This document shows, piece by piece, positions 15,410-23,080 of a stretch of DNA of 64,000 nt. The DNA is taken from assembly GCA_003154335.1 (NCBI GenBank), contig PMDE01000064.1, positions 1-64,000 on the forward strand, written 5' to 3'. The number at the start of each line of letters is the position of its first letter. Positions within the stretch are counted from its first letter, which is position 1. The position numbers were made by a program, and so were the translations under genes. Below the pieces are notes generated by a model. The model saw nothing but the letters and a program-made list of their open reading frames with translations, searched no databases and was not told the origin of the DNA. Source of the stretch: Methanoregula sp. (lineage in GTDB: Archaea; Halobacteriota; Methanomicrobia; Methanomicrobiales; Methanospirillaceae).

Positions 15410-17768
15410 ACAGCTCCTTCCTCACTTTTTCAATCACTGCTTCAGGATCCCGGTGATATGAGATAAGAATTTTCGCAACATCTTTGTAGTGACGGATCTT
15501 CTTGATACGCATCCACTCAAGAACTTCCTGGCGGCGTTTCAGTTCCTCGCGCATGCGGTTTTCGCTCCAGCCCTTTGCCTCCATGATCTCTTCAAGAAGG
15601 TAGGACTTGCCGGAGTAGGTAATTTCGTCAGTAGCTGACCGCCACTTAAAGACTTCGTTGGTTATGAGCTCATTGGTCCTTGGATCAATATCCAGGATTT
15701 CAACGATCTGCTTGTTTCTCCGGATGCGTTTGCCTCCGACACGCCCCTGGACCTGGACACAGATAAAATCCAGCGCGGAAAGCATATTCCGTGGCACATC
15801 CATGGGAGGGTTTTCTATACGGTGAACTACGCTTGCCACCGAATCCGCGTGAGTGGTAGAATAGGTGGTATGGCCAGTGCTCATCGCCTGAAACAGGGTC
15901 TGGCATTCTTTTCCACGAACCTCACCAACAATGATGTATTCCGGACGCTGTCGCATCGCAGCCCGCAGAAGCTCATACATATTAATCTCACCCCTACCCG
16001 AAGTGTCGAACGAGTCACGGGTAATACTTGGGATCCAATTTGGATGAGGGAGTTTTAATTCTCGCGTATCTTCAAGGGAAACAATTTTTGATAACGGGGG
16101 GATAAACAATGAAATCGCGTTAAGAGCGGTCGTCTTTCCCGACGCTGTGCCGCCAGCAAAAATTGCAGATTTTCCGTTTTCGACACAGAGCCAGATGTAT
16201 GCGATTGAAAGCGGTGCGAAGGTCCGCCATTCAATCAGATCAGTCGGCGTAATGGGTTCATCCTTGAATTTACGGATTGTGAAAGTGGAACCATGGGCAG
16301 TTACTTCCTGACCCAGTGTCATCTGGATACGGGAGCCATCCTGCATGGTGGAATCCAGAATCGGTTGTGCAATTGAGATGTATTTACCTGATCGCTGGGC
16401 AAGTTTCGTAACAAACGAATCAAGATCTTCAGCATTCGTGTATGAAAGAGTCGTCTTCATTGATTCATAGTTAGAATGATAGACGAACAGCGAGGTATGA
16501 ACTCCGTCACACGAAATATCCTCAATGTATTTATCATGCATAATCCCGTCGATGAGGCCATCGCCAAGGAACTCCTTGTGCATATTGTAGAGAATAATTT
16601 CCCGCTGCACAGGAGTGAGTTTAATGCCAAAATCAAGAATTACGTCTGTCGCTGCAGCCCGAAGTTTACTTCCAGCTTCCTCTTTTGAGATGTCTTTTGT
16701 GTTGATATCGAGCGTTTCAAACAACCGTTCCTTCAACTCTTTTAATAGTTCTTTTTCGGGATCAGTGAGGACCGGTTCAAGGACCATATAAGTATATTCG
16801 TGGGTAGTGTGATCATAGATGATACGAATGTAAGCGTAAGGGGGGTTCACCGGATATATTTCCACTTCCTCAACACCGGGCTGTGGCCTGAAAGTTATAT
16901 CAACAAGAGGGCCATGGATCTTGGGATCATAGTCTTCTATTGTTGTATGAATCGCTTTAAAAAGTGAAATCAGGCTGGATTTTTTAGGTTCTGTCTTGGT
17001 TTTTGTTTTCCCCAATCCGGTATCAGCTCCTATATCCAGATCCTTAAAACCTGCGGTAGAAAAATTTTTCTTCCAGATTTCATTGAAATCCGGCGGCAGG
17101 GTACCGGTCCCTTCAAACGCGCTGATACGTCCATGAAGTTTGAGTTCATCAATTTTGAAGGACGCACCTTTGGGAAGGATGAGACCTGATATGTCAGAGA
17201 TCTGGTCAACATTAACAATCTTTTTGTCAGCATCAGTTACCGGCTCACTATCGACCGAATGTGATTCGCTGCTTTTCCTTATGGATTTAGCCCTTATCGC
17301 CGCCTTGGGATCCTCATCAATAATTTCTATCTCGTTTTTCTCTCCGGAGGGTTCCCAGCTGGGGGGGGAAGCAGCAGGTTGAGGGGTTCCAGGACTGGCC
17401 ATGATTTTACCGAGTGTCTCATGAATATCTTTTCCGGCAATCTCGCGATCCGGCTTTTTTTGGATTTGGTCTGACTGGTCCATTGATTCAGAAAAGTCAA
17501 GATCTTCATGTTCCGTAGATCGGGTTGTTGTTTGCCTGGCAGAGAGATGCTGGTCCTCCTCATGAGAAAGTTCCATTTTTTTTCTGAGGGCAGCAAAATC
17601 TCCGATGCCAGTTAGTGATTCACCCCCGGGAGTCGGAGTTTTCTGGATGTCAGAAATATCTTTCGTTTTCTTGGCATCCTCATTCTTTTTGGTTCCCTTA
17701 ATCAGACCGATCAGGGAGTTTACATCATCCAGTGATTCATCTTCATCATCTTTGTTCAAACCAGACAT
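15402..17768 (-). CDS. type IV pilus / archaellum-type secretion ATPase (GspE/TadA/FlaI family) with long acidic N-terminus
   Basis: 788 residues if started at the ATG at 17768 (a GTG six bases upstream is also possible). The first 210 or so residues are a disordered, acidic Ser/Glu/Asp/Lys-rich region. The C-terminal part is the motor: Walker A GGTASGKTT (Lys near 545), Asp box with SLEDTRELKLPH, Walker B region YIIVGEVRG (about 610-620) and the His box STTHADS. It powers pilus assembly at the two platform proteins encoded next. Family members are usually about 500-550 residues, so the tail-like N-terminus is unusual and may be an interaction arm. A TATA-like box lies upstream near 17826. 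Confidence 0.9.
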   Translation of the reverse strand: MSGLNKDDEDESLDDVNSLIGLIKGTKKNEDAKKTKDISDIQKTPTPGGESLTGIGDFAALRKKMELSHEEDQHLSARQTTTRSTEHEDLDFSESMDQSDQIQKKPDREIAGKDIHETLGKIMASPGTPQPAASPPSWEPSGEKNEIEIIDEDPKAAIRAKSIRKSSESHSVDSEPVTDADKKIVNVDQISDISGLILPKGASFKIDELKLHGRISAFEGTGTLPPDFNEIWKKNFSTAGFKDLDIGADTGLGKTKTKTEPKKSSLISLFKAIHTTIEDYDPKIHGPLVDITFRPQPGVEEVEIYPVNPPYAYIRIIYDHTTHEYTYMVLEPVLTDPEKELLKELKERLFETLDINTKDISKEEAGSKLRAAATDVILDFGIKLTPVQREIILYNMHKEFLGDGLIDGIMHDKYIEDISCDGVHTSLFVYHSNYESMKTTLSYTNAEDLDSFVTKLAQRSGKYISIAQPILDSTMQDGSRIQMTLGQEVTAHGSTFTIRKFKDEPITPTDLIEWRTFAPLSIAYIWLCVENGKSAIFAGGTASGKTTALNAISLFIPPLSKIVSLEDTRELKLPHPNWIPSITRDSFDTSGRGEINMYELLRAAMRQRPEYIIVGEVRGKECQTLFQAMSTGHTTYSTTHADSVASVVHRIENPPMDVPRNMLSALDFICVQVQGRVGGKRIRRNKQIVEILDIDPRTNELITNEVFKWRSATDEITYSGKSYLLEEIMEAKGWSENRMREELKRRQEVLEWMRIKKIRHYKDVAKILISYHRDPEAVIEKVRKELYE

Positions 17769-17909
17769 CCCCACGTTTACCTGTATCTAAGACCTTCAAT
17801 GTTTTTTTTTACTTTAACTATATTTATACTATTGCTATTTTAATAATGGCAAAAAAACCGAGTTTTTATTAATAAAATCCATCATCACTGCTAATTCACT
17901 GATGCATTA

Positions 17910-18650
17910 TCATGAAATCTCTGATTGGATATTTTTTATTACAACCCGGATAAGACCAAGGTGCGCATCCGCTGTTGTAAAAACGCACAGGAACAGATCC
18001 CCACAGGGAGCAATGATGAATTTGTTTTCATCGGTCTCAAGAATCAGCTGGTCAAGTGAGCCAATTTTCAGATCCCTGGCTGTTTTCCTTCCGGCCCGCA
18101 TGAGATCTTCAGCAGAAGCGGCCAGATGCTCAAAATCCGCGCTCCCTAACCACTGAAGGGGGAATCCTTCAAAGAATGTAGCAACCGCAATAACTCCTGT
18201 CAGGCTTTTTATTTTCCTTAATTTTGCTTCGTCGAGAGGCTCGGGAAACTCTCTTTTGAGTAAGTCTCCGGTATCGCCAGTCTTCAGAAATGCCCCGGAG
18301 GGGGATATAAGAGACTGAGTCCCTTCAGTGAGTAACCCTTCTTCTTGTGATATCTGGATCGCGCGGGAAAATTCTGCATCGGTATATTTTCTGACGTTAA
18401 GTGTCTGAGGGGATTCACTTAGGCCCGTACCATTAAAAGGCATGTGTAAAAGGGCAGAGTTTCCGCGGAAAAATCTGTTATTATTGTTGAAGTATGCCCC
18501 GGAGATGTTCCCATTGTCGGTGAGAATAAATCCATGACCATTGGGACTTTCAACTTCAATTAAGCCACTGAAATTTATAAGATACTGCAGTAAACCTTCT
18601 TTCAAGGGATTGGTAAATGTTCCCTCCACGGTTCCTGCAGGTAATCTCAT
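17910..18650 (-). CDS. N-terminal sensor-like domain fused to a roadblock/LC7 domain
   Basis: 246 residues. The N-terminal 80 residues (MRLPAGTVEGTFTNPLKEGL, then GFILTDNGNISGAYF) resemble the start of archaeal DUF2226-type proteins; this is from memory and unverified. Residues about 145-246 are a clear roadblock/LC7 domain: GVIAVATFFEGFPLQWLG, FEHLAASAEDLMRAGRK, QLILETDENKFIIAPCGDLF, ending in LGLIRVVIKNI. Roadblock domains form dimers that regulate small GTPases or assemble on motor complexes. It lies 12 bases after the stand-alone roadblock gene and precedes the pilus ATPase by about 140 bases, so a role in controlling the pilus machine is likely (inference). Confidence 0.7.
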   Translation of the reverse strand: MRLPAGTVEGTFTNPLKEGLLQYLINFSGLIEVESPNGHGFILTDNGNISGAYFNNNNRFFRGNSALLHMPFNGTGLSESPQTLNVRKYTDAEFSRAIQISQEEGLLTEGTQSLISPSGAFLKTGDTGDLLKREFPEPLDEAKLRKIKSLTGVIAVATFFEGFPLQWLGSADFEHLAASAEDLMRAGRKTARDLKIGSLDQLILETDENKFIIAPCGDLFLCVFTTADAHLGLIRVVIKNIQSEIS

Positions 18651-18662
18651 AAAGCTGAAAGG

Positions 18663-19010
18663 TCAGAGTGCAGCAACGAGCCGTTCCTTGTTCTTCTTTA
18701 ATTCATATCTGATCCTTCCTATATTGGCTGAAGTATCGGCAATAATCGCAATGAGTTCATCAACGGAAAGTGGAGACAGGATGATAGGCCCTTTCTCCAG
18801 CTCGACAATCATTTGAGAGAGTTCGCCTTTTCCCAACGTATTTCCCATTGCTTCGGACGTTCCCAGACCCGTGGAAGCCATGGCACCCAATGCTTCGATA
18901 TCGACTTTCCCCGACATCGCACTTTCAATAACGAATCCATCTCTTCCTATCACGACTGCCGCTGATACACCTTCGATTTTTAAAAATTCCTCCAATAATG
19001 GCTTCAGCAT
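18663..19010 (-). CDS. stand-alone roadblock/LC7-domain protein
   Basis: 115 residues, a single roadblock/LC7 domain: MLKPLLEEFLKIEGVSAAVV, RDGFVIESA, then MGNTLGKGELSQMIVELEKG and LSVDELIAIIADTSANIG. In bacteria and archaea such proteins (for example MglB) act with small Ras-like GTPases; no such GTPase is encoded in this window. It begins the minus-strand row roadblock, roadblock-fusion, secretion ATPase, two platform proteins. Heterodimerisation with the roadblock domain of its neighbour is plausible. Confidence 0.85.
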   Translation of the reverse strand: MLKPLLEEFLKIEGVSAAVVIGRDGFVIESAMSGKVDIEALGAMASTGLGTSEAMGNTLGKGELSQMIVELEKGPIILSPLSVDELIAIIADTSANIGRIRYELKKNKERLVAAL

Positions 19011-19220
19011 TTCAATATCACCAGATAAATGATTCTTTCTTTTTTTTGGCTATTAAATGTTGGTCTTTCTCTGGGAATCGTGAAGAAAATGACAGATTTC
19101 GTAAAAGTGTTAAAAATAATAAGGGCTCTTGTTCCACCCTTTTTTATAGTCGAAAAGAATCCTCAATCTTTACATTTTTTATGACCGTATATTTATCCGG
19201 TTTCCCCGGTAAATAGGAAT

Positions 19221-19230
19221 CTATATAGTA
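19221..19230 (+). promoter_or_regulatory. TATA-like box of a probably leaderless gene
   Basis: CTATATAGTA lies 24-33 bases before the ATG at 19254, which puts the expected transcript start at or next to the start codon. There is no Shine-Dalgarno-like element before that ATG, consistent with a leaderless message. Confidence 0.45.
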
Positions 19231-19253
19231 GGAAACCGAAACAATACATCATA

Positions 19254-20024
19254 ATGCAACTCCCCAGGGGAACATTTCTCAATATAAAAAGGCACACTAA
19301 AGTTGGTGCACTTCTTGGTGAACTCCATGAGGTGAAATATACCGGGATTTGTACTATCTCTTTTAAAACTGAAAACTGTTCTGTTGTATTCAAATCAGGC
19401 AAATGTATTCTTGCCCAGTTCCAGGAAATGGTGGGAGAGGCTGCATGGGATCAACTTCAGAAAATATTGGCTGAGTATGTAGATGCTGCATTATCCACCC
19501 TGGATGAAGCTCAGATTCAGCTCTCCCTCGAATTCAATAAAAATTGCCGGATAGGTAATGTGAGGAAGAAAGTTATTTCTCCACCTGAAAAAAACCCGGA
19601 ACTTCAAAGCCCGATGATGAAAAAATTCCCAGTGAATCCTCCAACAAAGCCATTCATTGATTTGATAAAAAATCATCCTAAACCAGTTATTCCAGATACT
19701 GCTTCCTTTAATAAATCTGGCATAAATGAAAAATTCCGTTCCGCTGAAATACCAAAAATACTAAGTGATGCCCAGTTCAGGAGAGCTGGTCAACAACCAG
19801 CCGGACCAATCCCCCAGAAATCTCCAATTAATTCGCACAGTCAGGACGAGGAGTCGAAATCGGACGATTCTATTCCATGCATAAAGGATACTGATCCCAG
19901 TAGTTTTGAGACAGATATCAACACTTTTGAAACCATGGATGTGGAATCCATTACGAATAAAATTCGCGGCGAATGTGAGACTTTAATTAAACAACTTCAA
20001 CTTGAACATCTGACTGATGACTAA
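19254..20024 (+). CDS. protein with DUF2226-like N-terminal domain and a disordered linker
   Basis: 256 residues, no confident family. The first 110 residues (MQLPRGTFLNIKRHTKVGAL, then SVVFKSGKCILAQF) resemble the N-terminal domain of the roadblock fusion encoded on the other side of the roadblock gene: both open M-x-LP-x-GT and have a short strand, a glycine and an alanine-x-F turn. Residues about 115-235 are Pro/Ser/Lys-rich and probably disordered. The last 25 residues (VESITNKIRGECETLIKQLQ) should form a helix. There is no signal peptide. The gene is leaderless by position of its TATA box. It may act with the roadblock proteins as a sensor or scaffold. Confidence 0.6.
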   Translation: MQLPRGTFLNIKRHTKVGALLGELHEVKYTGICTISFKTENCSVVFKSGKCILAQFQEMVGEAAWDQLQKILAEYVDAALSTLDEAQIQLSLEFNKNCRIGNVRKKVISPPEKNPELQSPMMKKFPVNPPTKPFIDLIKNHPKPVIPDTASFNKSGINEKFRSAEIPKILSDAQFRRAGQQPAGPIPQKSPINSHSQDEESKSDDSIPCIKDTDPSSFETDINTFETMDVESITNKIRGECETLIKQLQLEHLTDD

Positions 20025-20549
20025 ACAGGGAAGAATATAAGGTATCGGTTTTGCCATCAACCTCAGCCAACTCACATCTATAATATAATGGTAATTCTTT
20101 TCGATATCTTCGAAGTAGTGTTGTTCCGGTATACAGTTCAGAAGGATAACAATAAAAAAAACAACCTTCAACAGGAGAAGAAGTAACGTATTTTTTCACA
20201 TCTGCAAACGGATTATCTATCCTAAAAAAATGCTGCAAAGGATTCTTCACATTATTACCCTTAAGTACCTCACTGAAAAACTCGCTCTCTATTCTTGGGA
20301 TAACATTTATTGGGAAAAGAACTGATTTAACACTTTTACTAAAAAAATCTCATCCGGAAATATTCTTCCGATTCATCTCTCGAGACCTCATACAGATCTG
20401 TAGTAGACACGTCTGAGGGAAGCAGGCACTATCAGACACCGCAAACTATAACAAGATAAGATCATCTGATCAAATCCGGGAAATTTGCGGCAATATTATC
20501 TTAGGGCCGAACCTTAAGGATTCAAAACTTGTCTGAATAATCAGGATAA

Positions 20550-20602
20550 AAAACCTGTTTCAGAGGTGATGTTAAAAAAATGATAGCGGAAACACAGGTT
20601 TT
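20550..20602 (+). repeat. 9-bp inverted repeat enclosing a ribosome-binding site
   Basis: AAAACCTGT (20550-20558) and ACAGGTTTT (20594-20602) are perfectly complementary; TTC and GAA extend the stem after a two-base bulge. The loop contains AGAGGTGATG, close to the archaeal Shine-Dalgarno GGAGGTGATC, and the ATG at 20580. A stem of this kind could hide or expose that ribosome site. Confidence 0.35.
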
Positions 20603-20627
20603 GATAAAACAAATGAATGTAATGTGA
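20580..20627 (+). CDS. possible 15-codon leader peptide
   Basis: ATG at 20580 opens a 15-residue frame (MIAETQVLIKQMNVM) ending in TGA at 20625-20627. GAGGTGAT, nearly the full anti-Shine-Dalgarno complement, stands about 9 bases before it. It lies 56 bases upstream of the MinD-like gene and overlaps an inverted repeat. However, the TATA-like box for minD lies downstream of it, so a separate upstream promoter would be required. It could be a leader peptide or chance. Confidence 0.25.
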   Translation: MIAETQVLIKQMNVM

Positions 20628-20640
20628 AAATTGGGTAATC

Positions 20641-20650
20641 TTATATAAAT
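20641..20650 (+). promoter_or_regulatory. TATA-like box of the MinD-like gene
   Basis: TTATATAAAT, 33-42 bases upstream of the ATG at 20683. A GGGTG element close to the ATG can serve as ribosome-binding site, so the leader would be about 10-15 bases. Confidence 0.5.
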
Positions 20651-20682
20651 CAAATAGAAATATTCACACAACAGGGTGTTCA

Positions 20683-21477
20683 ATGGTCAAGGTTTACACA
20701 ATCGCTTCCGGAAAAGGTGGGACTGGGAAGACAACTGTTTCTGTTAATCTCGGAACGATGCTTGCCCAACTCGGTAAAGAGACCTTCCTGATGGATGCTG
20801 ATATCGGCATGGCAAATGTCGGCCTGCTTCTTGGACTACAGGATGCCCCAGTAACCCTTCATGAAATTCTCGCTGGCAAAGCCAATATTAATGATGCGAT
20901 TTACGAGTGCCCGGCAGGGCTTAAGGTTATTCCCGCGGGTATCTCTCTTCAAGGTTTCCAACAGGCAGATCCGGAGAAAATCCGTGACGTTATGGGTGAA
21001 ATTATTAAACGCTGTGAATTTTTATTAATTGACGCCCCGGCCGGAATAAGCAAGGATGGCATCGTTCCTCTCGCGGTCGCCGATGAAGTTATCCTTGTTG
21101 TCAATCCTGAACTCTCTTCCATCGTTGATGCGCTTAAGACGAGAATTCTCACCGAACTTGTCGGGGGTCATGTTCTTGGTTCAATCATCAACCGTGTTGA
21201 TCAGGATAAACCCGATATCATGATAAAAAAGATGGAGAAAGTGCTCGGGGTCAAGGTAATCGGGTATATACCGGAAGACACTAATGTCCGTCGTGCGGCT
21301 TCTGCAAGAACACCCCTCGTGATTAAGTACCCGACATCACCTGCATCAAAAGCCATCCGCCGCATTGCGTCGGGCCTTATTGGGGTAAGTTATAAAGATG
21401 AGGAAGATAAAGAACAGAAAGAAGGGTTTCTCGAAAGATTTACGAAAGCCGTTTTCGCCAAAAAGAAAGGGAATTGA
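20683..21477 (+). CDS. MinD/ParA-family ATPase
   Basis: 264-residue deviant-Walker P-loop ATPase. The N-terminus reads VYTIASGKGGTGKTTVSVNL with Lys11 and Lys16 of the deviant Walker A motif; FLMDADIGMANVGLLLGL and FLLIDAPAGISKDGIV follow, and a late IGYIPEDTNVRRAA is typical of MinD. Such ATPases bind membranes as dimers and set the position of division, flagellar or chemosensory complexes; archaeal MinD homologues can affect polar placement of motility machinery. The last 20 residues (EGFLERFTKAVFAKKKGN) could be a membrane-targeting amphipathic helix. It sits inside the pilus-roadblock block with its own promoter and a terminator-like repeat. Confidence 0.9.
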   Translation: MVKVYTIASGKGGTGKTTVSVNLGTMLAQLGKETFLMDADIGMANVGLLLGLQDAPVTLHEILAGKANINDAIYECPAGLKVIPAGISLQGFQQADPEKIRDVMGEIIKRCEFLLIDAPAGISKDGIVPLAVADEVILVVNPELSSIVDALKTRILTELVGGHVLGSIINRVDQDKPDIMIKKMEKVLGVKVIGYIPEDTNVRRAASARTPLVIKYPTSPASKAIRRIASGLIGVSYKDEEDKEQKEGFLERFTKAVFAKKKGN

Positions 21478-21479
21478 AG

Positions 21480-21522
21480 AGTAATTCCAATTCCCTATTA
21501 CTTACAGCCAGATTTGTTTTTT
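21480..21522 (+). terminator. possible terminator after the MinD-like gene
   Basis: AGTAAT (21480-21485) and ATTACT (21497-21502) form a perfect 6-bp stem three bases after the stop codon region, with a T-rich run (GTTTTTTCC) about ten bases further on. Archaeal termination depends mainly on U-tracts, so the T-run is the stronger part of the signal. Confidence 0.35.
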
Positions 21523-21933
21523 CCCAATCCATTAAGGAATACTCAGCCAGCACCGTTGTTTCCACCATCACTTTTATCCTGCGATATTTTTTACCAATGA
21601 CTTACCACCTTTTGCTGCTCGGCATTGCCGAAATATTTTAAAAATTTGTTATCCGCAGGCACCAGAATTCTTTATCGTTGTGGAGTGGAGTTGCACTTTT
21701 GGATTAATCGGAATAATGAAGGATCCGGCTGATATAAGGAAAAATACACTATTTGGATTTATTTGTCAATGTAAAGATACAATGTCTGGCCCAATGGTAC
21801 GATATCGTATTTTCCCACCCAATCTTCATGGATGAGAAGTCTGGAACTCTCTGATTATATGATTTCGATATATTTGGTTCAGTAACAATTCCGGCTCGAT
21901 TGGAGAATTTTAAAAAACGGTATTAATAGAATA
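21523..21933. other. non-coding gap between convergent genes
   Basis: No coding frame I can support. A perfect 12-bp palindrome TACGATATCGTA lies at 21798-21809. The rest is low-GC sequence without a recognised repeat or RNA gene. Confidence 0.4.
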
Positions 21934-22920
21934 TTAAATTTCCAGAAGTGCTTTTACGTTAAGATCCAGAACAATTTTTGATTGAGAGTCATCAAAAGTT
22001 ATAGGAAAAGTGGTAATATTTTGCGATCGGTCCATTACAATACAATCATATTTCCCATGCATTAGTTTGAACCCGGCAGTTCCTTCATCAGTAGTTATAT
22101 CATTCCCTAATATCTTGCCCTTGCTCCGGATTGACACGGTGACACCATTTTGGGGGATTGTGTCTTTCTGTACCGTAATAACAAGAACCCCCATACCCTC
22201 ACTTTTTTTGCCGATTTCGGGTATTAAAGTTGGGATGCTCTTTTTTAAGTGTGTTTTTTCAAAGATCCTTGACCCCATTACAACAGCATCGACAATATCC
22301 GAAATAACATCATAAAACTCAAATTTTTCATGTCCTGAAATCATCAACACAGCTTTATCGCTATAGAGTGACCCTTTATCGTCGATGTAGATCGCTCCTT
22401 CAGCCTCTCCATCAATAAAAGCAAGATAATATTCACGATCATTCTCTTTTGCTGCAGCCAGTCCATTGGATTTCCGGGATAAGGCGTATTGGAAAAGTTC
22501 ATGAAGTGTAAAAATATTTACAAATTTTGACCCCCGGATGATATTTTCCAGAAGATCGTGTATCACATTGGGGATAGTCCTTTTCAAATGGGTCTTTTCA
22601 AAAATCCGACACCTCATAACAATTGTTTCTACGATGTCCGGAGTAATTTCATAGAAATCAAATTTTTCGTTGCCGGAGATCAATTTCGCGGCTTTATCAC
22701 CGTACTCAGTTTCCTTTTCATCGATGTAGATAGCACCCTCCGCTTCGCCAGCAATGAATGCAAGATAATATTCCCGTGCGTCCTCTCTTGCAACTGCAAT
22801 TCCATTGAAGCTTCTTGATGAGGCATATTGGAACAGTTCATTAAGCGAGAAGTTTCCCAGATGCTTCGAGCCTTTATGAATATTTTTTATCATGTCCTGT
22901 ATCTTCATGGGGAAACTCAT
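21934..22920 (-). CDS. protein with two tandem homologous domains and a C-terminal beta domain; family unknown
   Basis: 328 residues, not recognised. Residues about 15-110 and 122-215 are an internal duplication: each copy runs NELFQYA or HELFQYA, a short charged stretch, REYYLAFI-x-GEAEGAIYID, then KFxFYxI/V and xxIFEKTHLK. The repeat pattern resembles small sensor domains such as DUF4388-type modules, and the segments with YLAFI and GAIYID echo the domains of the nearby roadblock fusion. Residues about 235-328 look like an Ig-like carboxypeptidase-regulatory domain (GVTVSIRSKGKILGNDITTD, then AGFKLMHGKYDCIV). No signal peptide or helix. It is divergent from the prepilin peptidase gene, sharing a 160-base promoter region. 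Confidence 0.6.
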   Translation of the reverse strand: MSFPMKIQDMIKNIHKGSKHLGNFSLNELFQYASSRSFNGIAVAREDAREYYLAFIAGEAEGAIYIDEKETEYGDKAAKLISGNEKFDFYEITPDIVETIVMRCRIFEKTHLKRTIPNVIHDLLENIIRGSKFVNIFTLHELFQYALSRKSNGLAAAKENDREYYLAFIDGEAEGAIYIDDKGSLYSDKAVLMISGHEKFEFYDVISDIVDAVVMGSRIFEKTHLKKSIPTLIPEIGKKSEGMGVLVITVQKDTIPQNGVTVSIRSKGKILGNDITTDEGTAGFKLMHGKYDCIVMDRSQNITTFPITFDDSQSKIVLDLNVKALLEI

Positions 22921-23080
22921 CTCATCGGGCGTGATATTCGAGAAAGAATTTACGCGTATCTCTCTTCTTTATCTGGAGGAGTTATTTGTAACATGTGTAT
23001 TTTACATTTGCGGATATATTTTTGGAGTTCCACTTCATCGCCATACATAAGTGTTGGTAAGAAAAAAGGTATATGGATTT

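Larger units (their letters stand above)
20025..20682. other. 658-base low-GC intergenic region before the MinD-like gene
   Basis: No well-supported gene of normal size. The minus strand has an open frame with a GTG start ending inside the preceding gene (19987-20250), which I rate as doubtful. Near the right end lie a 9-bp inverted repeat AAAACCTGT / ACAGGTTTT (20550-20602) and a tiny ATG frame with a strong Shine-Dalgarno (20580-20627). A TATA-like TTATATAAAT at 20641-20650 probably serves the MinD-like gene. Confidence 0.5.

Noticed and set aside
18663..19010. Small GTPase partner for the roadblock protein
   Set aside because: No Ras-like G-motifs were found in any neighbouring gene in the window.
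20562..20620. Box C/D small RNA near the minD leader
   Set aside because: A C-like box (GTGATGT) exists but no D box follows at the right distance.
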